Assembly (NCBI RefSeq): GCF_028389875.1
Contig: NC_084702.1
Span: forward strand, 66,127,582 to 66,191,581
Source: Rhea pennata
Taxonomy: Eukaryota; Chordata; Aves; Rheiformes; Rheidae
Reading direction: 5' to 3'
DNA: 64,000 bases
Position 1 is the first letter of the stretch. Each line of letters begins with the position of its first letter. The notes beneath the pieces are model-generated. The model was given only the letters and a program-made list of their open reading frames with translations. It did no database searches and was not told the origin of the DNA. The position numbers were made by a program, and so were the translations under genes. Of the stretch, positions 24,560 to 37,700 are shown piece by piece.

Positions 24560-26950
24560 TGTAAACTGATCATGTGCATTTCTAAGTTGCTTACCAGAAA
24601 AAAAAGAAGTGTAACTTCAGGAAAAAAAGTGTCTGAAGCATGGCACCGCCACCAAACTTCTATTTCGATATGGTACTGAGTCCCTATAGAGGGGAGTTCA
24701 ATCCTTAGAAATAAGCTACACTCAAACAAAATTGTGTTTCCTCATTTGAAATAATAGTTGCTTACAGAATTTCTGTAACTGAGTACCATGTTCTGAAGAA
24801 TTTTCTTGGAATTTTCACTATGGGCAGAAAAGCCAAAGCATCAATTCAAAGGTCTTCTCTACTAACTATTCCATCCTAATAAGTCTGCGAATTAATTTTT
24901 CTTTGGCTCAAATATATTAAAAAAAAAAATGAAACAGCTAATTCTATCTTACACTGAATAATTCAGCAGCTCTCAAACTATTGCTCGGTCCCTTTCCCAT
25001 CCCTACTCTATTTTCTGAAATAGTTTGTGGCCTCTCAAGGGGCTATTATGTATGATCTAGAGGTTTACCCCTAAAACTCCCTCTGAAGAGAATTTAATGC
25101 TCACATTTTGCATCCAAACACACTTCACAGATTTCTGTTCATTTCCACTTTTCCATTTCTCACTGCCTAGACCCACTTGCTTTACCAGATGAACTTCATT
25201 CTACATGGATCCAGCCACTTACTCTGCATGCCAAGCAAGTCCACCAGCACGCCATCCCATGGTATATACGAGAAATAGAGACTAATAGTATAGTGTAATA
25301 CCAGGCTTGGTGATCAAAGTAGGTATTTAGAAGAAAGAACTCCAACGATATATGTATATTTGAGGCAGAAAGATCATGCCAAGGTGGCCACAACAGGGAA
25401 TGACTAGAACTTGTGACTCCTTAAACTTCTTCCCCCAGGATTAGCTGTTGTAGTAAGGAGACCGCGGGGGCTCTATTGACTTGATTCCTCAGAGGGCAGC
25501 AAGTTGTACTTCAGACGTTTCAGAAGGAAATTTTAGGGGTTTGCAAAAACAAAACAAATAAAACCACTGTCCAGTTGAGTTGACTTGAAAAGTCCCTTTC
25601 ACAGCCCATCCCTCAGGCCATTCAACCAGCCCCTTCCCCCCACAGAACTCAAACTCTTAACCCCACGCAGCCCCCACTCACGCAGCTAGACACTCAATGG
25701 CAACCTCCGGCTCTCCGAGCACCTCAGAAACACACACTTGTGGGTACAAATCCCACTTAGGACCTGGGCTCCTCCTCTGTACAGGAACAAAGTGGCCTGT
25801 CTTCCTCTCGTTCCTTTGCTGAAGATGTAAGGGACCGCATAGTCTCCCAGGCTCAGCTGGGATCTGGGCAGAGGCAGGGCTAGGTGCGGCAACAGAACAT
25901 CTCTTCCCTGCTCCCTAATTTGAGGGCTGTTTCACTTAGAAAGTGACAGCTGTTGAAAAGGGAAGAACAAACAGAACAAAGATCCCAACTGTGCTTACCA
26001 AAGCATGGCCCTGTAGCAAATACCACACAACTTCTCAATGGACCTTGGACATTTGATTATCTATGTTTTAGTTTCAGTGGATAAACATCCAGCCATTCTG
26101 TTCCTTTAATTCCACAGATGCAGACCTTGTCTTTATATGCCCAGCTTTACAACTGCCTGAAAGAAAAATTAGTTATGCAATAACTAAGCAGGCTGTTGTC
26201 CCCTGCTTGTTATCACAGAGTGGAGCAGGAACTAATAGAAATCATTTTAGCTAAATAAATTCCATCAAAAAATTAGAATGCTTATTTAAGATTGTTTTAA
26301 ATGATTAAAAACAGAGTGCAATGATTTCAGAGCCATGTATAAATACAAAAGCCATTTTTTACTTTCATTATTAAACACTGGGCCACATTTTCTCCTCTGC
26401 TCAAAATCTCACCATGTCACTTGCATTTTAGAAAACAAAGTTTAAAGCATCATAAAAAGAAAGAATGCAAGTTACATTAATCAAAATTGTTTCAAATTTT
26501 AATCAAGATCCATTTGTTGTGCAACAGTTTCTCAGATGCTATGACAAAACACAACAATCATTTTGAGTGAGACTACATAAAAATATTTGAACAAGTCTGA
26601 GGAAATCTGCACTTGGAGAAGACTGAGTAGAAAAGCCTAATTTTAATTAAGATCTATAGGATTATTCAGAGCATTAGAGAACTCTTGCATGATTTCCCCC
26701 TTAAGGGAAAGTTTTTCAGAAATATGAAGCACCTCTAACCTCAAGGCAATAATTGAAAATTAGAAGTTCTTAGCATCTTCAAAAATACAGCCAGATCAGT
26801 ATTTACTAAACAAGTCTTACAATAATGAACTCTTATCTTAACAAAATGAGACTGATACCTAACAGTGGGACCTGGCACTGTAATTGATCTGTAAAACAGT
26901 CATCTCCTCACTCATTCCCTAACTTATTGGATGAAGCAAATAATGCAACA
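24560..26950. other. Spacer between CpG island 2 and ZNF131
   Basis: AT-rich sequence without any exon I can support on either strand. It separates the candidate NIM1K start from the likely ZNF131 3' end. Confidence 0.5.
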
Positions 26951-26968
26951 TTTCATGGTTGGTACTGT

Positions 26969-26974
26969 TTTATT
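26969..26974 (-). terminator. Candidate ZNF131 polyadenylation signal
   Basis: TTTATT on the plus strand reads AATAAA on the minus strand, about 1.1 kb after the ZNF131 stop codon. No transcript data are available. Other AATAAA-like hexamers exist further downstream, so this is only one plausible site. Confidence 0.35.
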
Positions 26975-28057
26975 GTCTAATATTGATTAAAATATTTACA
27001 TTCCTACTTTTTACTCCGTATTTAACACTCATACCTATGGCTTTTACTTTTATTTTTAGCACAACATCTTTGTGTCAAGTGTCAGAATTTCATTTCAAAA
27101 AAACCCAGGAACCTGATACCATATAGACAAATCATCTCTATGTTTAAACATAGTCATTTTTAAAAATGAAAGATTTATAAAAGAGGAGTCCGATAGTAGG
27201 ATGCTTTCTTCCAGCTCATGTTTACCACAGATTCTACTGGGCTTTTCCTATTTTAAAGTGTCCCTTTTAAAGTGTCCCACTGCCTCCATGTGGAATCTGT
27301 TTTCTCCCTCAACCCCTCCCCCCCAATCTAAATTGAATGCAAAAAATCGGTTGCTGACAGTTTTAAGCAAAAATATAAAGCACTATAACATTACCTACAT
27401 TGCCTTTAACTGCACTCGGTTCTTGAACACTCTAGGAGCTTTGTGGAAGTTTTAATCAGTCAGTGTTGAAAAGGCACGGGATTTTTGTGCTCCGAGACCT
27501 CCATGATTTTTCCCCAGCCTGAAAGTTCAGAAGTACTCGGCTGATAGAGAACTAACCGGATTAAAAGGAAAGCAAGGACTGCTGTTAGGACACAGCACTG
27601 TTGTTGGATGGCAGTTTGCCTAAAAAATTCACAGGTACCCAACTGGCTGTTTACATTAAAACCCAACAGATGTTAACTAATTCTTTTGCTGTAGACACCC
27701 TGCAAATCTGTAACAAGAGCTTGATTCTATGGCAAAAGGAAGAGAGGTCAAATTACTTTTATGTATACCTGGGCATGGTATAACAGTGATACAGGCATTT
27801 CATTATTAAAATCCTCACAAAGCTGTCCATTTCTCTGGTAGTTTCTGCTCCTTGGTACTACATGAATGGAAAAGTTCTCTCTCATGTATAAGAGATATTT
27901 AGTTGGACATGAAGAAAATTAACTTTGGTCCACTTGTCCAGCTTCCTGAGGACAGCATACTGGAAAGCTGATCACTGATGGTGCAAAAACTAATGTAAAA
28001 GTTAACAAAAATAATTTGGTATTTCATCCCTAAACCTGCACAATGTGGTTATTTGTC

Positions 28058-28717
28058 CTAGTCATCCACCTTTTCATTTCGTGTGTCTACTAATTGTTGA
28101 GTTAAGTCTTCAGCTTGTTCATGATCTTCCTTATTTGTATCTTCTACTGGACTAGGCTCCTTTTCTTCTGCTTCTCCTTGATCAACATTTTCATATTCTA
28201 CTTGTTCAAGTTCCGTTCCATCTATAAGTTCTGCCTGTACTTCTTCCATTTGTATTTGATTTACATGCTCAACATGTAACTGCTCCACATGAACCTCAGC
28301 ACCTTGTTCAGTCTGAATGTGTTCAACTTCCAAGTAGCTAATTTGTACCTGTTCTTGCAGTTCATCTATCTGCGTGCCTTTCACTTGATTGTCCTGTATG
28401 AGATCCTGGTGCATCTGTTCCACAGTTACTTGTGCAGGATCCACTTGTACCTGAATTACTGGTAGCACATGGACTTGCTCCACTTGTTCTATTATAGTCA
28501 TTGACGTTACTGGTTCTGCTTCCACAGCTTCCACTGGAAGAACTTCTTCTGTCACTATTCGTTCTGAAATATTGTGTATGTCTTTGAGGTGCCTTCTCAG
28601 CTCACTGCCTTGCATAAACCACAAATCACATAAGGTGCAGTGGTTGGGTTTGTCACCTGTATGTATTACCAAGTGATCTTTAAATTGATCCCAGCTGTTA
28701 AACACGCTGTTACACAC
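28058..28717 (-). CDS. ZNF131: ZNF131 last coding exon (fingers 5-6 and acidic tail)
   Basis: The acceptor TTGTTTCAG leads directly into VCNSVFNSWDQFKDH, which completes finger 5. Finger 6 follows (HCTLCDLWFMQGSELRRH). The remaining 170 or so residues are Glu/Gln/Val-rich with repeated VEQ, VQV and EVH motifs. The stop is TAG at 28058-28060. The 3' UTR continues towards 27 kb. Confidence 0.95.
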   Translation of the reverse strand: MCNSVFNSWDQFKDHLVIHTGDKPNHCTLCDLWFMQGSELRRHLKDIHNISERIVTEEVLPVEAVEAEPVTSMTIIEQVEQVHVLPVIQVQVDPAQVTVEQMHQDLIQDNQVKGTQIDELQEQVQISYLEVEHIQTEQGAEVHVEQLHVEHVNQIQMEEVQAELIDGTELEQVEYENVDQGEAEEKEPSPVEDTNKEDHEQAEDLTQQLVDTRNEKVDD

Positions 28718-31700
28718 CTGAAACAAAGGTACAGTATGTTAAACAGTGCCAACTGAAATATGAAAAAGCATACTATTTCACATCATGGCTTTACACAGTG
28801 TAGCTTCTTGCTACTTGGATTAAAAAAAATGCATGTTAGAGGTCAAAGCTGTAAATACAGCTTCAAACGTACAGAATGCCTGCTTTTGGGGGGCTGTTTT
28901 TCTTAAGAAGCAGCATGTCACTGAATTACATACACAGGATACCTACAGACTTTATGGATCTGTGCAGCATTTGACTATTTTCTTAATTTAAACTTATCAT
29001 GTGAAATTCACACACAGAATCATGACCCAATAAAATTCTGGTGCTAGAATTGTGTGTGGAAAGCTATTTTTATAAAAATACTGTATGATGAAACTATAAC
29101 ACAAATTGTCCTTTTACTGAAGTTCTAGATGCAGTACCACTAGCCAACTTTTCCTCATCAGCTTTCGTTTGTTATAGTATTGAGATTTAACTGGCTAGAA
29201 TAAACTCTTCCATTTTGCCATTTCAAAAAAAAAAAAAAAAGAAAAAAATATATATATATACATACACATACACACACACGCAAAGAGTGATTTCAGCAGA
29301 TAAAGATCTCTGAAAATTTTATCCCTTAAGTCTCTTCCAGTTGAAATTGCTGCCTACACTGCAGATGCACTATTTTCAGAAAGCACTTAAGCACACTTCT
29401 TCCCTCAGCTGGCACTGAAATAAGCACCTTGAAAATGATACACAAAAACACTGCAGACATGGATGAGGTGCTAAGATGTAGAGTTGAAGGAGTGGGATAG
29501 ACTTGTGCCTGGGGTAAAGAGACAGGCTCAAGAGTCTTGTCCATGCTAGTGTTCCTGGCTGTAGAAAGAAGCAAAGAACACTCTACAAGTTTGAACACTC
29601 CTTCACTGTCAGCAAATATTTTTGAAACAAAGTATTCTACCTCCTCCTCATTTCCCGCAATAAGCACAGAAAGACAATGGAATATCTGACAGGGATTAAT
29701 TCAAAGAATAGGTTTGTGAAATGGAGCTAAATATCACCATTTTGCTGTTGAAGTCTGATAAAACCAAGCTAGTGATGCACTCCCTCCACGCTCAGTTTGC
29801 ACTTCTGAAAAAAGGAAGCTGCATTTACACTTTTAAAAATACTAAGCTTATAGTCAAGCACTCAAAACTAGTCAGTCATTATATTAAGGCAATGACTATC
29901 ACTAATGCCTAAGTATGTAATTATCGTTCTTGCCATAAATCTTGGCCTAACTCAGCACACAAAATACACAAAAAACACTGAAAGTGCTCGTTGAGCAAAT
30001 TCATTTTTTTCTCCTCTTTGTTCGTTGAGCTAAGATTTTGTTATTGATCACTATTCTAATTTAGTTGTAGAGTCAAAGACTTACGAAAAATTTATTTAAG
30101 AACTACTGTAGTGGCTAAGGGCTTAAGAAACATTAATCCACATTTCACAAAAGTTGTGAAAGAAGGTGATACCATTTGAGAAAATGAAAGCTATAAACCA
30201 GAGCAATTAAACTGAAGGATTGCAAAGATAATAGTTTCAAATTGAATATACTGTTTTAAGTACAACTATATAAGTAGTTCTTATGTTCAAGACCTATAAA
30301 CTTAAATTTATCATTAAGACAGTTGCACTCTCAAGGACTAGCTTCAGAGTAACATAACTATATTATATAACAGCACCAGTGAAACTTCTGGTTAAATGAT
30401 CTGATTAATAACGTGAAGAATTCAGTTATCTCCTATTGTGTTCACTGCTTTCTGTGAATGAGATCACCCTTTCTTTTGAGGCAAATAAAGCTGATGTCCA
30501 GCAATTTTCTTCAATGCGCAACCCAATTTAACCTCAAAACATAGCTGTTCTGTGAACTGAACGAGCTAAGTCTCTTAAGGAAAAAAAGAACAAAAAACCC
30601 ACAACACATTTGTGTTCTTTTTAAGACTGTAACAGTGTTGGTACAGCAAAATGGTAAATAGAAGTCCTACAACCAATTTTCATTCTCACATTTCTGGCTT
30701 TAGAAAGCTGATTATTAAAAGCTAAATAATATTCTTCTGAGCAGCTTTTAGAATGTCAGTTATAAATAGTGTCCAAGTATCTCAGCTATCCATTTATAGC
30801 ATTTATGTTTAAGAGACACTACAGATTGTCATGAGTTGGAACAACTTTCCAGACAAGAGTCAAGATGTTGGGTATCAAACAAAAGAACAATAAAATAGGA
30901 AATAAAATAGTACTTTGCATTTTGGACTTTAGTGAAGCATGCTCACAAGCAGGAAAGGCCTAGGTCTGTGCATCAAGAACCTTGAAAAGGAAGCAGAAAG
31001 ATCAGTAAAATGCAGCTAAACACTTACCTACCCACAAGCATCTCTATGATTAACAAAGTGTTATGAAGCTCCACATGCTAAATGGAACCACCTAGATATA
31101 AATAACTGATCTGGATGTTACAGTCAGATATGATCCTTATAGGTATTTTACTAGAGTGGGTTCATGTCTCCAATAACTACTACTCATTGCCTTTTCAACT
31201 CAGTATTCCCACACTTCCTCAACACAGGAAGCAGGTAACTAGCCTCATACCCTACTTCCACTACTCACCTGACATTCATACAGCTTCTTTCTTCCCTTTT
31301 TAGCTCCAGCTCCAGACTGACAGGCTGTCAAGTGACATTTGAGTGTGCTATTCCTAGCAAAACGTTCGTGGCAGTTTGGACATTCAAATGGTTTCTCACC
31401 TAGTAAGACAGGCACAGAGATTTGTAAGTATAGATGAAAGAACCAGTTTTCTGTCAGCTTTCCCTTTTTCACCTCTCCCCTTTGTGTAGATAGAGATATA
31501 TGCTGAAAAGACTTGGGGGAAAATATTTTAAAGCGCTAAGAGGCAGTCAACTAGATTATTCTACAAAATAAGAGAAAGGCAGTTTATATAACCTTTACTT
31601 ATGTAAATAAAAGGGCAAACCTAATGTGGAGTCAAAACTCTCATTTAGAAAAAGACAATTTAACATAATTACAGATAACATTTAAAGTACAGTAAAGTAT

Positions 31701-34700
31701 TTATGCAACTTACAGAAGTAGCTGCTATTTCATTAAAATATTTTACAGAAGAGCAGTTTTTTTTGACTTAATATTTACAGTTAAATACTCAGCTTTAGTA
31801 ATTATAGTCATCTGTTATTCAGGAAGAAAGTAATTTAGTAATTTAGATAAAATTTTATTTTCAAGAATTATAACTCAGCTTACGCTTGAGAGTTTTGTTT
31901 TCCTGAAACAGAGCTCAATATAAAACTGATAACTTGTTCCTCTTTCCCCAGTGTGTCATCCCGCCACTAGCTTAGTCTTACCAAGTAAGATCCGCTCTCA
32001 TTCTGAGAGGAGATTGTCCGATATAGTGCTGGTCCTTTAAAATCTTACAGATACAGGAAAGAGTTCCCCCCAAATAAATGCTTTTTAATCCCCTCAAAAG
32101 AAATTCAGAGTTCTTCATAACAGTACATACTATGATTTTTATTTGCCTAATATATAGGAAACATCAATTAATTCATCTGGTACCATAAAAACACTACATC
32201 AGTATTTAAACTGCGTTTAGAGAGAAGTATTAATAAGCCCCCCCCCTTTTTTTTTCCACTAAAATACTCGAGGAAGAAATGTATCAAATGAATTCCTTTG
32301 TAGCACTTATTCAAGGTATGCAAACCATTTATATGGCCATTTATTCATTTCTACAGTTTAAAGTACATGTCCCATAAAACTTAGATTTACCACAGAATTG
32401 CAAAGACCTTGATTAAATTTTCCAAAGTTTATATTTTTGTAAATACAGATTAGTACAGTTAAAGCGTTGATTAGTTTAGCAGCTTGGAAGTCAAATTCCT
32501 TCACTTCCATCTTTGCTCATGTGAGTACCTGCACCCTTCATAAAAGAGAAAAATATCTATCCATAAATCCTATATATCAATCTATCCATCTATAATCAAA
32601 AAGGCCTTTTTTTGAGAACTACTCAGCAGTCAAAATTCCCAGTCAAACCACAGGGAATCAAAGTTGTTCATTGTCTCTTTCTGCTAGGGGACAAGCTTCA
32701 TAAAACACCAAGATTAGACAAGCATATGCTGAACAGTAGCTTCATTCTAAGAATAACTTGTATACAAGTAAATTGTTTTTCTTGTGGAAGACAAGTAACA
32801 GCTATTGAATTCCATGGATATATGTTATTTAAAGTGCAGCCTTGCAGAAACTGTCCTCCTGCGAGTTACTTATGATTTTAAGTGAAATCTCATTCATTCT
32901 CATAATGGAGAAAAAGATAATCATGAGATCATGTTAATATGTTCAGTTATGTGATATTCAAGGCAATTGTCTTAGAGCAAGCTACCAGCCAGTGACATAT
33001 TTCTTCTGTTCTTACTCAGATTCTTACAGTCAGAAGCTGCTTAAGGCTCTGCTGAGACAAGGTGGAGGGGGGGGAGGAAAGGAGAAAAGAAAACCAGCAA
33101 TGTCAAATTATATCAAACGTGATTATCCACATCCATAGGTTGTCTTTGTTCATCATTTCTTCATCATCTGCTACTTTCAGTTTATTACCGGCCTTGTAAA
33201 TAAGTAGCAACAAGATCACACACATTGTAGGACTTTTTATCCTCAGCCTTTTAATTTTATTTAGTTTTCAATCAATGCCATGCAGAATTCAGAGCTTAGA
33301 AAGCTTTTGGCTCAATACAAGTTTTTTTCCCCTGCATTTCCTGTGATGCGCAAAGTTGCTTTGTCCCCAGAACCCTTTGCTGCAACAGTAACCAACCTGT
33401 GGTGACATCTGGGTTACTCTGGTAATCTACCACTAACTTCTCTCTGAAAAGACTTCTTGAAGTACCTTTATTTGGCTTGGTCATAACAGAAAAATACTCC
33501 CTTCTTTATAAAGGATAAGGATTCCTTAAAGCCTTTTTATAATGGCTACTTTTAAGTGGCTATTGGGAGTAGATAAGATACAGTGTCGTATTAATACCCA
33601 GCAGTCCCATACCCAGGTGCAAAGAAGTTCTAGTCAGAAGGCTTTAACAACAAAAACAAGCTGCAAAAGAATAGGGCTGCTACCCTCCATTAAATTCTTC
33701 CTGATGAATTGTGACCGACATTAAAAACCATCTAGAGAATGCCCATTTTGAACTGCTTAAAATATGTATCTCACCACAGCATCTATTTTTCACAGTTTAT
33801 ATGAGGGCGGGGGGAAGAAATCAACATTTCAGTTTAAACAGAAGCCAAATATTGCTAGCATTGTTACTGCTCCCAGGTCAGAGCATATGCTTCAGCATCT
33901 TCTCTACTTCACTAAAACATGCGAGATGTTAGAGCCAAAGCCACAAGTACAGGAGTAGTGCTCTTACCTGTGTGTTTCCGAAGGTGCTCTTTAAAGTGTC
34001 CAAAATGGTCAAACTGTTTATCACAGTACTGGCATATATGTATTTTTTTGCCAGGTCTTTGCTTCTTGCTGGCGCCACCTTCATCAAGGTGGTAACAGGT
34101 GAGGTGCTGTTTCAAAGCACTCTCCCGTAGGTACCTTTTATTGCATATGTCACACTTGTAACTCTCAGTAGAGTGTGTTTTCATGTGTTCCTTAAAATGG
34201 TAAAACAATTTAAACGAACGGTTACATTTCTCACAGTGGAATAAATTGTTCACGTGTGACAGTTGAAGTTCCACAATTTCAATACCTTCTACCTGTTTGC
34301 ACGAGGGATCAAGTGCACTGTCACCTTCTTCTTGGATCTGGCATTTTCTCTCTCCCTGACGATACTTGCTGGTGATATCCGCCAAAAGAGCCAAAGCTGA
34401 TTCATCTGACGTACCAGTAGTCTGTATGTACTTTATGGATTGCTCTGCAGAAGCCACTTCTTCAAGTGTTTCAATGCTGTCATCTTCCACTTCAATTGTC
34501 CCTTCAGCAATCTCAACCTCAATTTCAACAGGCTCCGATTCTGCAGATGGCAATGTTTCTGTGATAACATTAGAGGTTTCAGCTATCTTCCTCTTTTTCA
34601 GTTTATTTTTACCTTGTGTTTGATTTGATTCTAAGGGTGATGAATTTTCTTTGTTCCTGTAAAAAATTTGCATAAAAATGGTTAAGATCCACCAGCACTT

Positions 34701-37700
34701 ACCTGACAATTCCTCCCTGATATTAAGCTTCTGCATTAAACACCTTCTAGCTGTTTCTCAAAGGAGTTGCATGATGCAAGACCACATAATCTGCATGTAT
34801 TTCTAAAGGTAATTTGTCCTAATCCATATTCCTTACAGCTGTAAAATAGCATTGTTAAAGCTGTGGAGTCTCTGACATGAGGTTTCTCAACCATTTTCAA
34901 AAGCTCTGCTTAAAAGATAAACATATCAAAGAGAAAGAACAGTTAGCCTGATTTCTTGTTTTAATCCAAGAAACTTGTGAAATTCTGCACCTTGGAAGAA
35001 AACTTCCCTCAAGGGAGGAGTTTTGCCCCGCCTTCTCAGAAATGAGATTCAAGTCCTTCCTATGCTATTCATCTTCTTTAAGCCCTGGAGAGCAAATGAT
35101 TGCTCACAGTACTTATGGCTTGTTAGAGAAAACATACAGCTGTGACTTCAAACAATGATTATAATCACATCTCATACTTCAGGAAAGTGCACAGCTTACT
35201 GCTGTGTAAGAAAAATCTACATACTGGGATGAGGATAGAGTCAATTTCTTCAATTTTTGGGGCTTAAGAACTCCAGCTCTCTTCCTCCTCCTGTTCAAAA
35301 AAGGAGAATCTACAATTATAGAAATAAATGTTTTGTTCACTAAACACAAATGCAAGCCATTTTTTGATTATATTTGTTTCCTTGTAACTTAGTTAAAACA
35401 TTTACTAGTGAAGGACAACAAATAACCTGCTACCAGGCTTAATCTTGATAATGTTCAAGAAACAGGGAAGAAGGAAAGGGAATAAGAGGATAAGACTAGA
35501 AATACACAACTCTGTTGTTTTATTTTTCCTATATAGAAGAGATACAACAACAAGCCATGTGTGCTTATTCAGCTCTGCTGGCAATCCACAGAGTAAGTAC
35601 TTAAAAATAAAAATCTATGCTAAAAAAAAAATTTTCAGTGTACCATGTTACGGAAGTTTTTAAACAAAATGTTATTTGGTGCCACTATAGGAACTCTGGC
35701 CCAGTGCTGTTCCCTTGGCTAATGTGTTTATGGAGAGATAAAAAGAACCAACAGCCTTTCCTTAAGCTTGACACAAAGGCATCTCAGAAGGTCTAGAAAA
35801 GACAGCAAGGATGACTGTAAAGCCAGGAACCATTTATTGCTCCCCACTCTGCTTTCATGATGGAAGAGCAGTTCAGCATTCAGAAGGAAAGAGGACATTA
35901 CAATATTCAGTGTTTAAGAGTGATAGGAAAGGAAAACAGCATAATGGAAATTGCACCTGCTTTTTTCAGGTTGCAGTTTGGTGACAGAGTACAGTTCCTG
36001 GCATTGGATAGAAGGTGACAGCAATATCTGATTAAGTGTTCATCCAGTATAAGACTGATTATAACTATTATATCTGTTCAAGTAATTTGAGAGATTAGTT
36101 TTGCATCAAGAAGCTTAAATCACTGCCTATTCTCCCACAAATAGCAGAAAGCTATGTGAAATCAAAACACCAGCACAAACTCATTAATGCAGACTAACTA
36201 CAAGATGCACACTGTCACTGCACGTCCAGCAAACTTCTCTGAACCTGGTATAGGTCACACAAAGTCACAGCCGACAATATACGCAACATTTGCTAGCCAT
36301 GTCACTGGCCAACGAGTTCCAGTCCAAAGAATGTAACATTCATTTTTTTAGCTTTGTAATTCCTACTCATACCTTACTGTAGAAGGGTATATGGTCCCAC
36401 AGAAGTTTAGAAGGCTTCAGGATAAGGAATAGTGCTGCAAAACACTGGTAGCCTGCTCTGGTAAAAAGATTCCTCAGACAGTGCATTTCAGTGTTTAGGA
36501 AGAAAGACAGACCTATGAGTTTACCTGATTTCAAGTGCTTTGATTGCTTCTAACATCTGTAGGTACTCAGCTGCTTTCCAAACATCATTTGCCTCTTCCT
36601 CACCTTGGACCATTAGTTTTGCTGTATAAGTGAACTCAATTAGGTGACGAAATGCCATGTTACTTACACCTGTTTAGAAGCAAGAAAAACAACAATTCAA
36701 TCAGCAATTTCTCAATCTTGTCTGTTTGAAAAGTCTTGCCCTCTTATCTATGCAGCATTACGCTCAAATACTTTGGCTGCTCATTTTATGAAGCTGGCAT
36801 TCTTGAAAGGCTCATGCTGGATTAAGAAGTCTACTTTAGAAATATGAAAATCTGGAAAATCTACAAAATCAAGCCATTAAGACAATCATAAAGGAAGAAC
36901 AGAAGTAGTTTGTACAGGATAGTAAGAAGTAAACAGCCCACACAAATCAAAGACTATTCATTTAAACACAAAAGATACAGTATCTGTCTCAAGAGACCTC
37001 TGAGCAGCAAGTTAATGGAGGCTGAAGTGCCCACCAGGGAAGTACTGCTCAATATCTCTGCTGTTCTTCACTCCACCAAGGCATCTGCCACTGACCACCA
37101 CTGGGTGTTTTCAAGGAAAAGGTTGATATATTAGGTTGTCCTGAAAACATATAGGGACCGCAACCTCTATTAGGAATATATAGGAAAAGAGATAACACAA
37201 TTTCCCTTCCAAAAGTGTTCTTTTTTTTTTTTCTCCAAGCTGTTTCCTTCAAGGGTAGTTTCTTCCAGTGGCAATAGCTGCCTCATGAACTGATACTCAA
37301 AGCTGACTATACGAGCAACCATGCATGTTACTCCATTTAGTCCGTACCACCAACATTGGGTTAATTTCTAGACTGAAAACAGAACTGTAAAGGTGTTTAT
37401 TTGCATAAATCAGATTACCTTCTATCTCCACCAAAGGTTCCTGAGTGAAATCTTGGAAGAATTTGTAGAAGAACTGGCTACAGGCAGCAAGAACTGCCTT
37501 ATGAGCTTTGAAATGGTGACCTAGAAAGAGAGACATAAAACTTCAATTTAGGATAATACCTTCCTTATTCACAATAACAAACAAATCACAGATGCAAATA
37601 GTTAAAAGAATACAGCTGCAGAACATAGGCTACAAATCCATTCTAGAAGCACATGGTCACTTAATGTAGCTGCTTGCAACACGGGATACCATTGTAGGCA

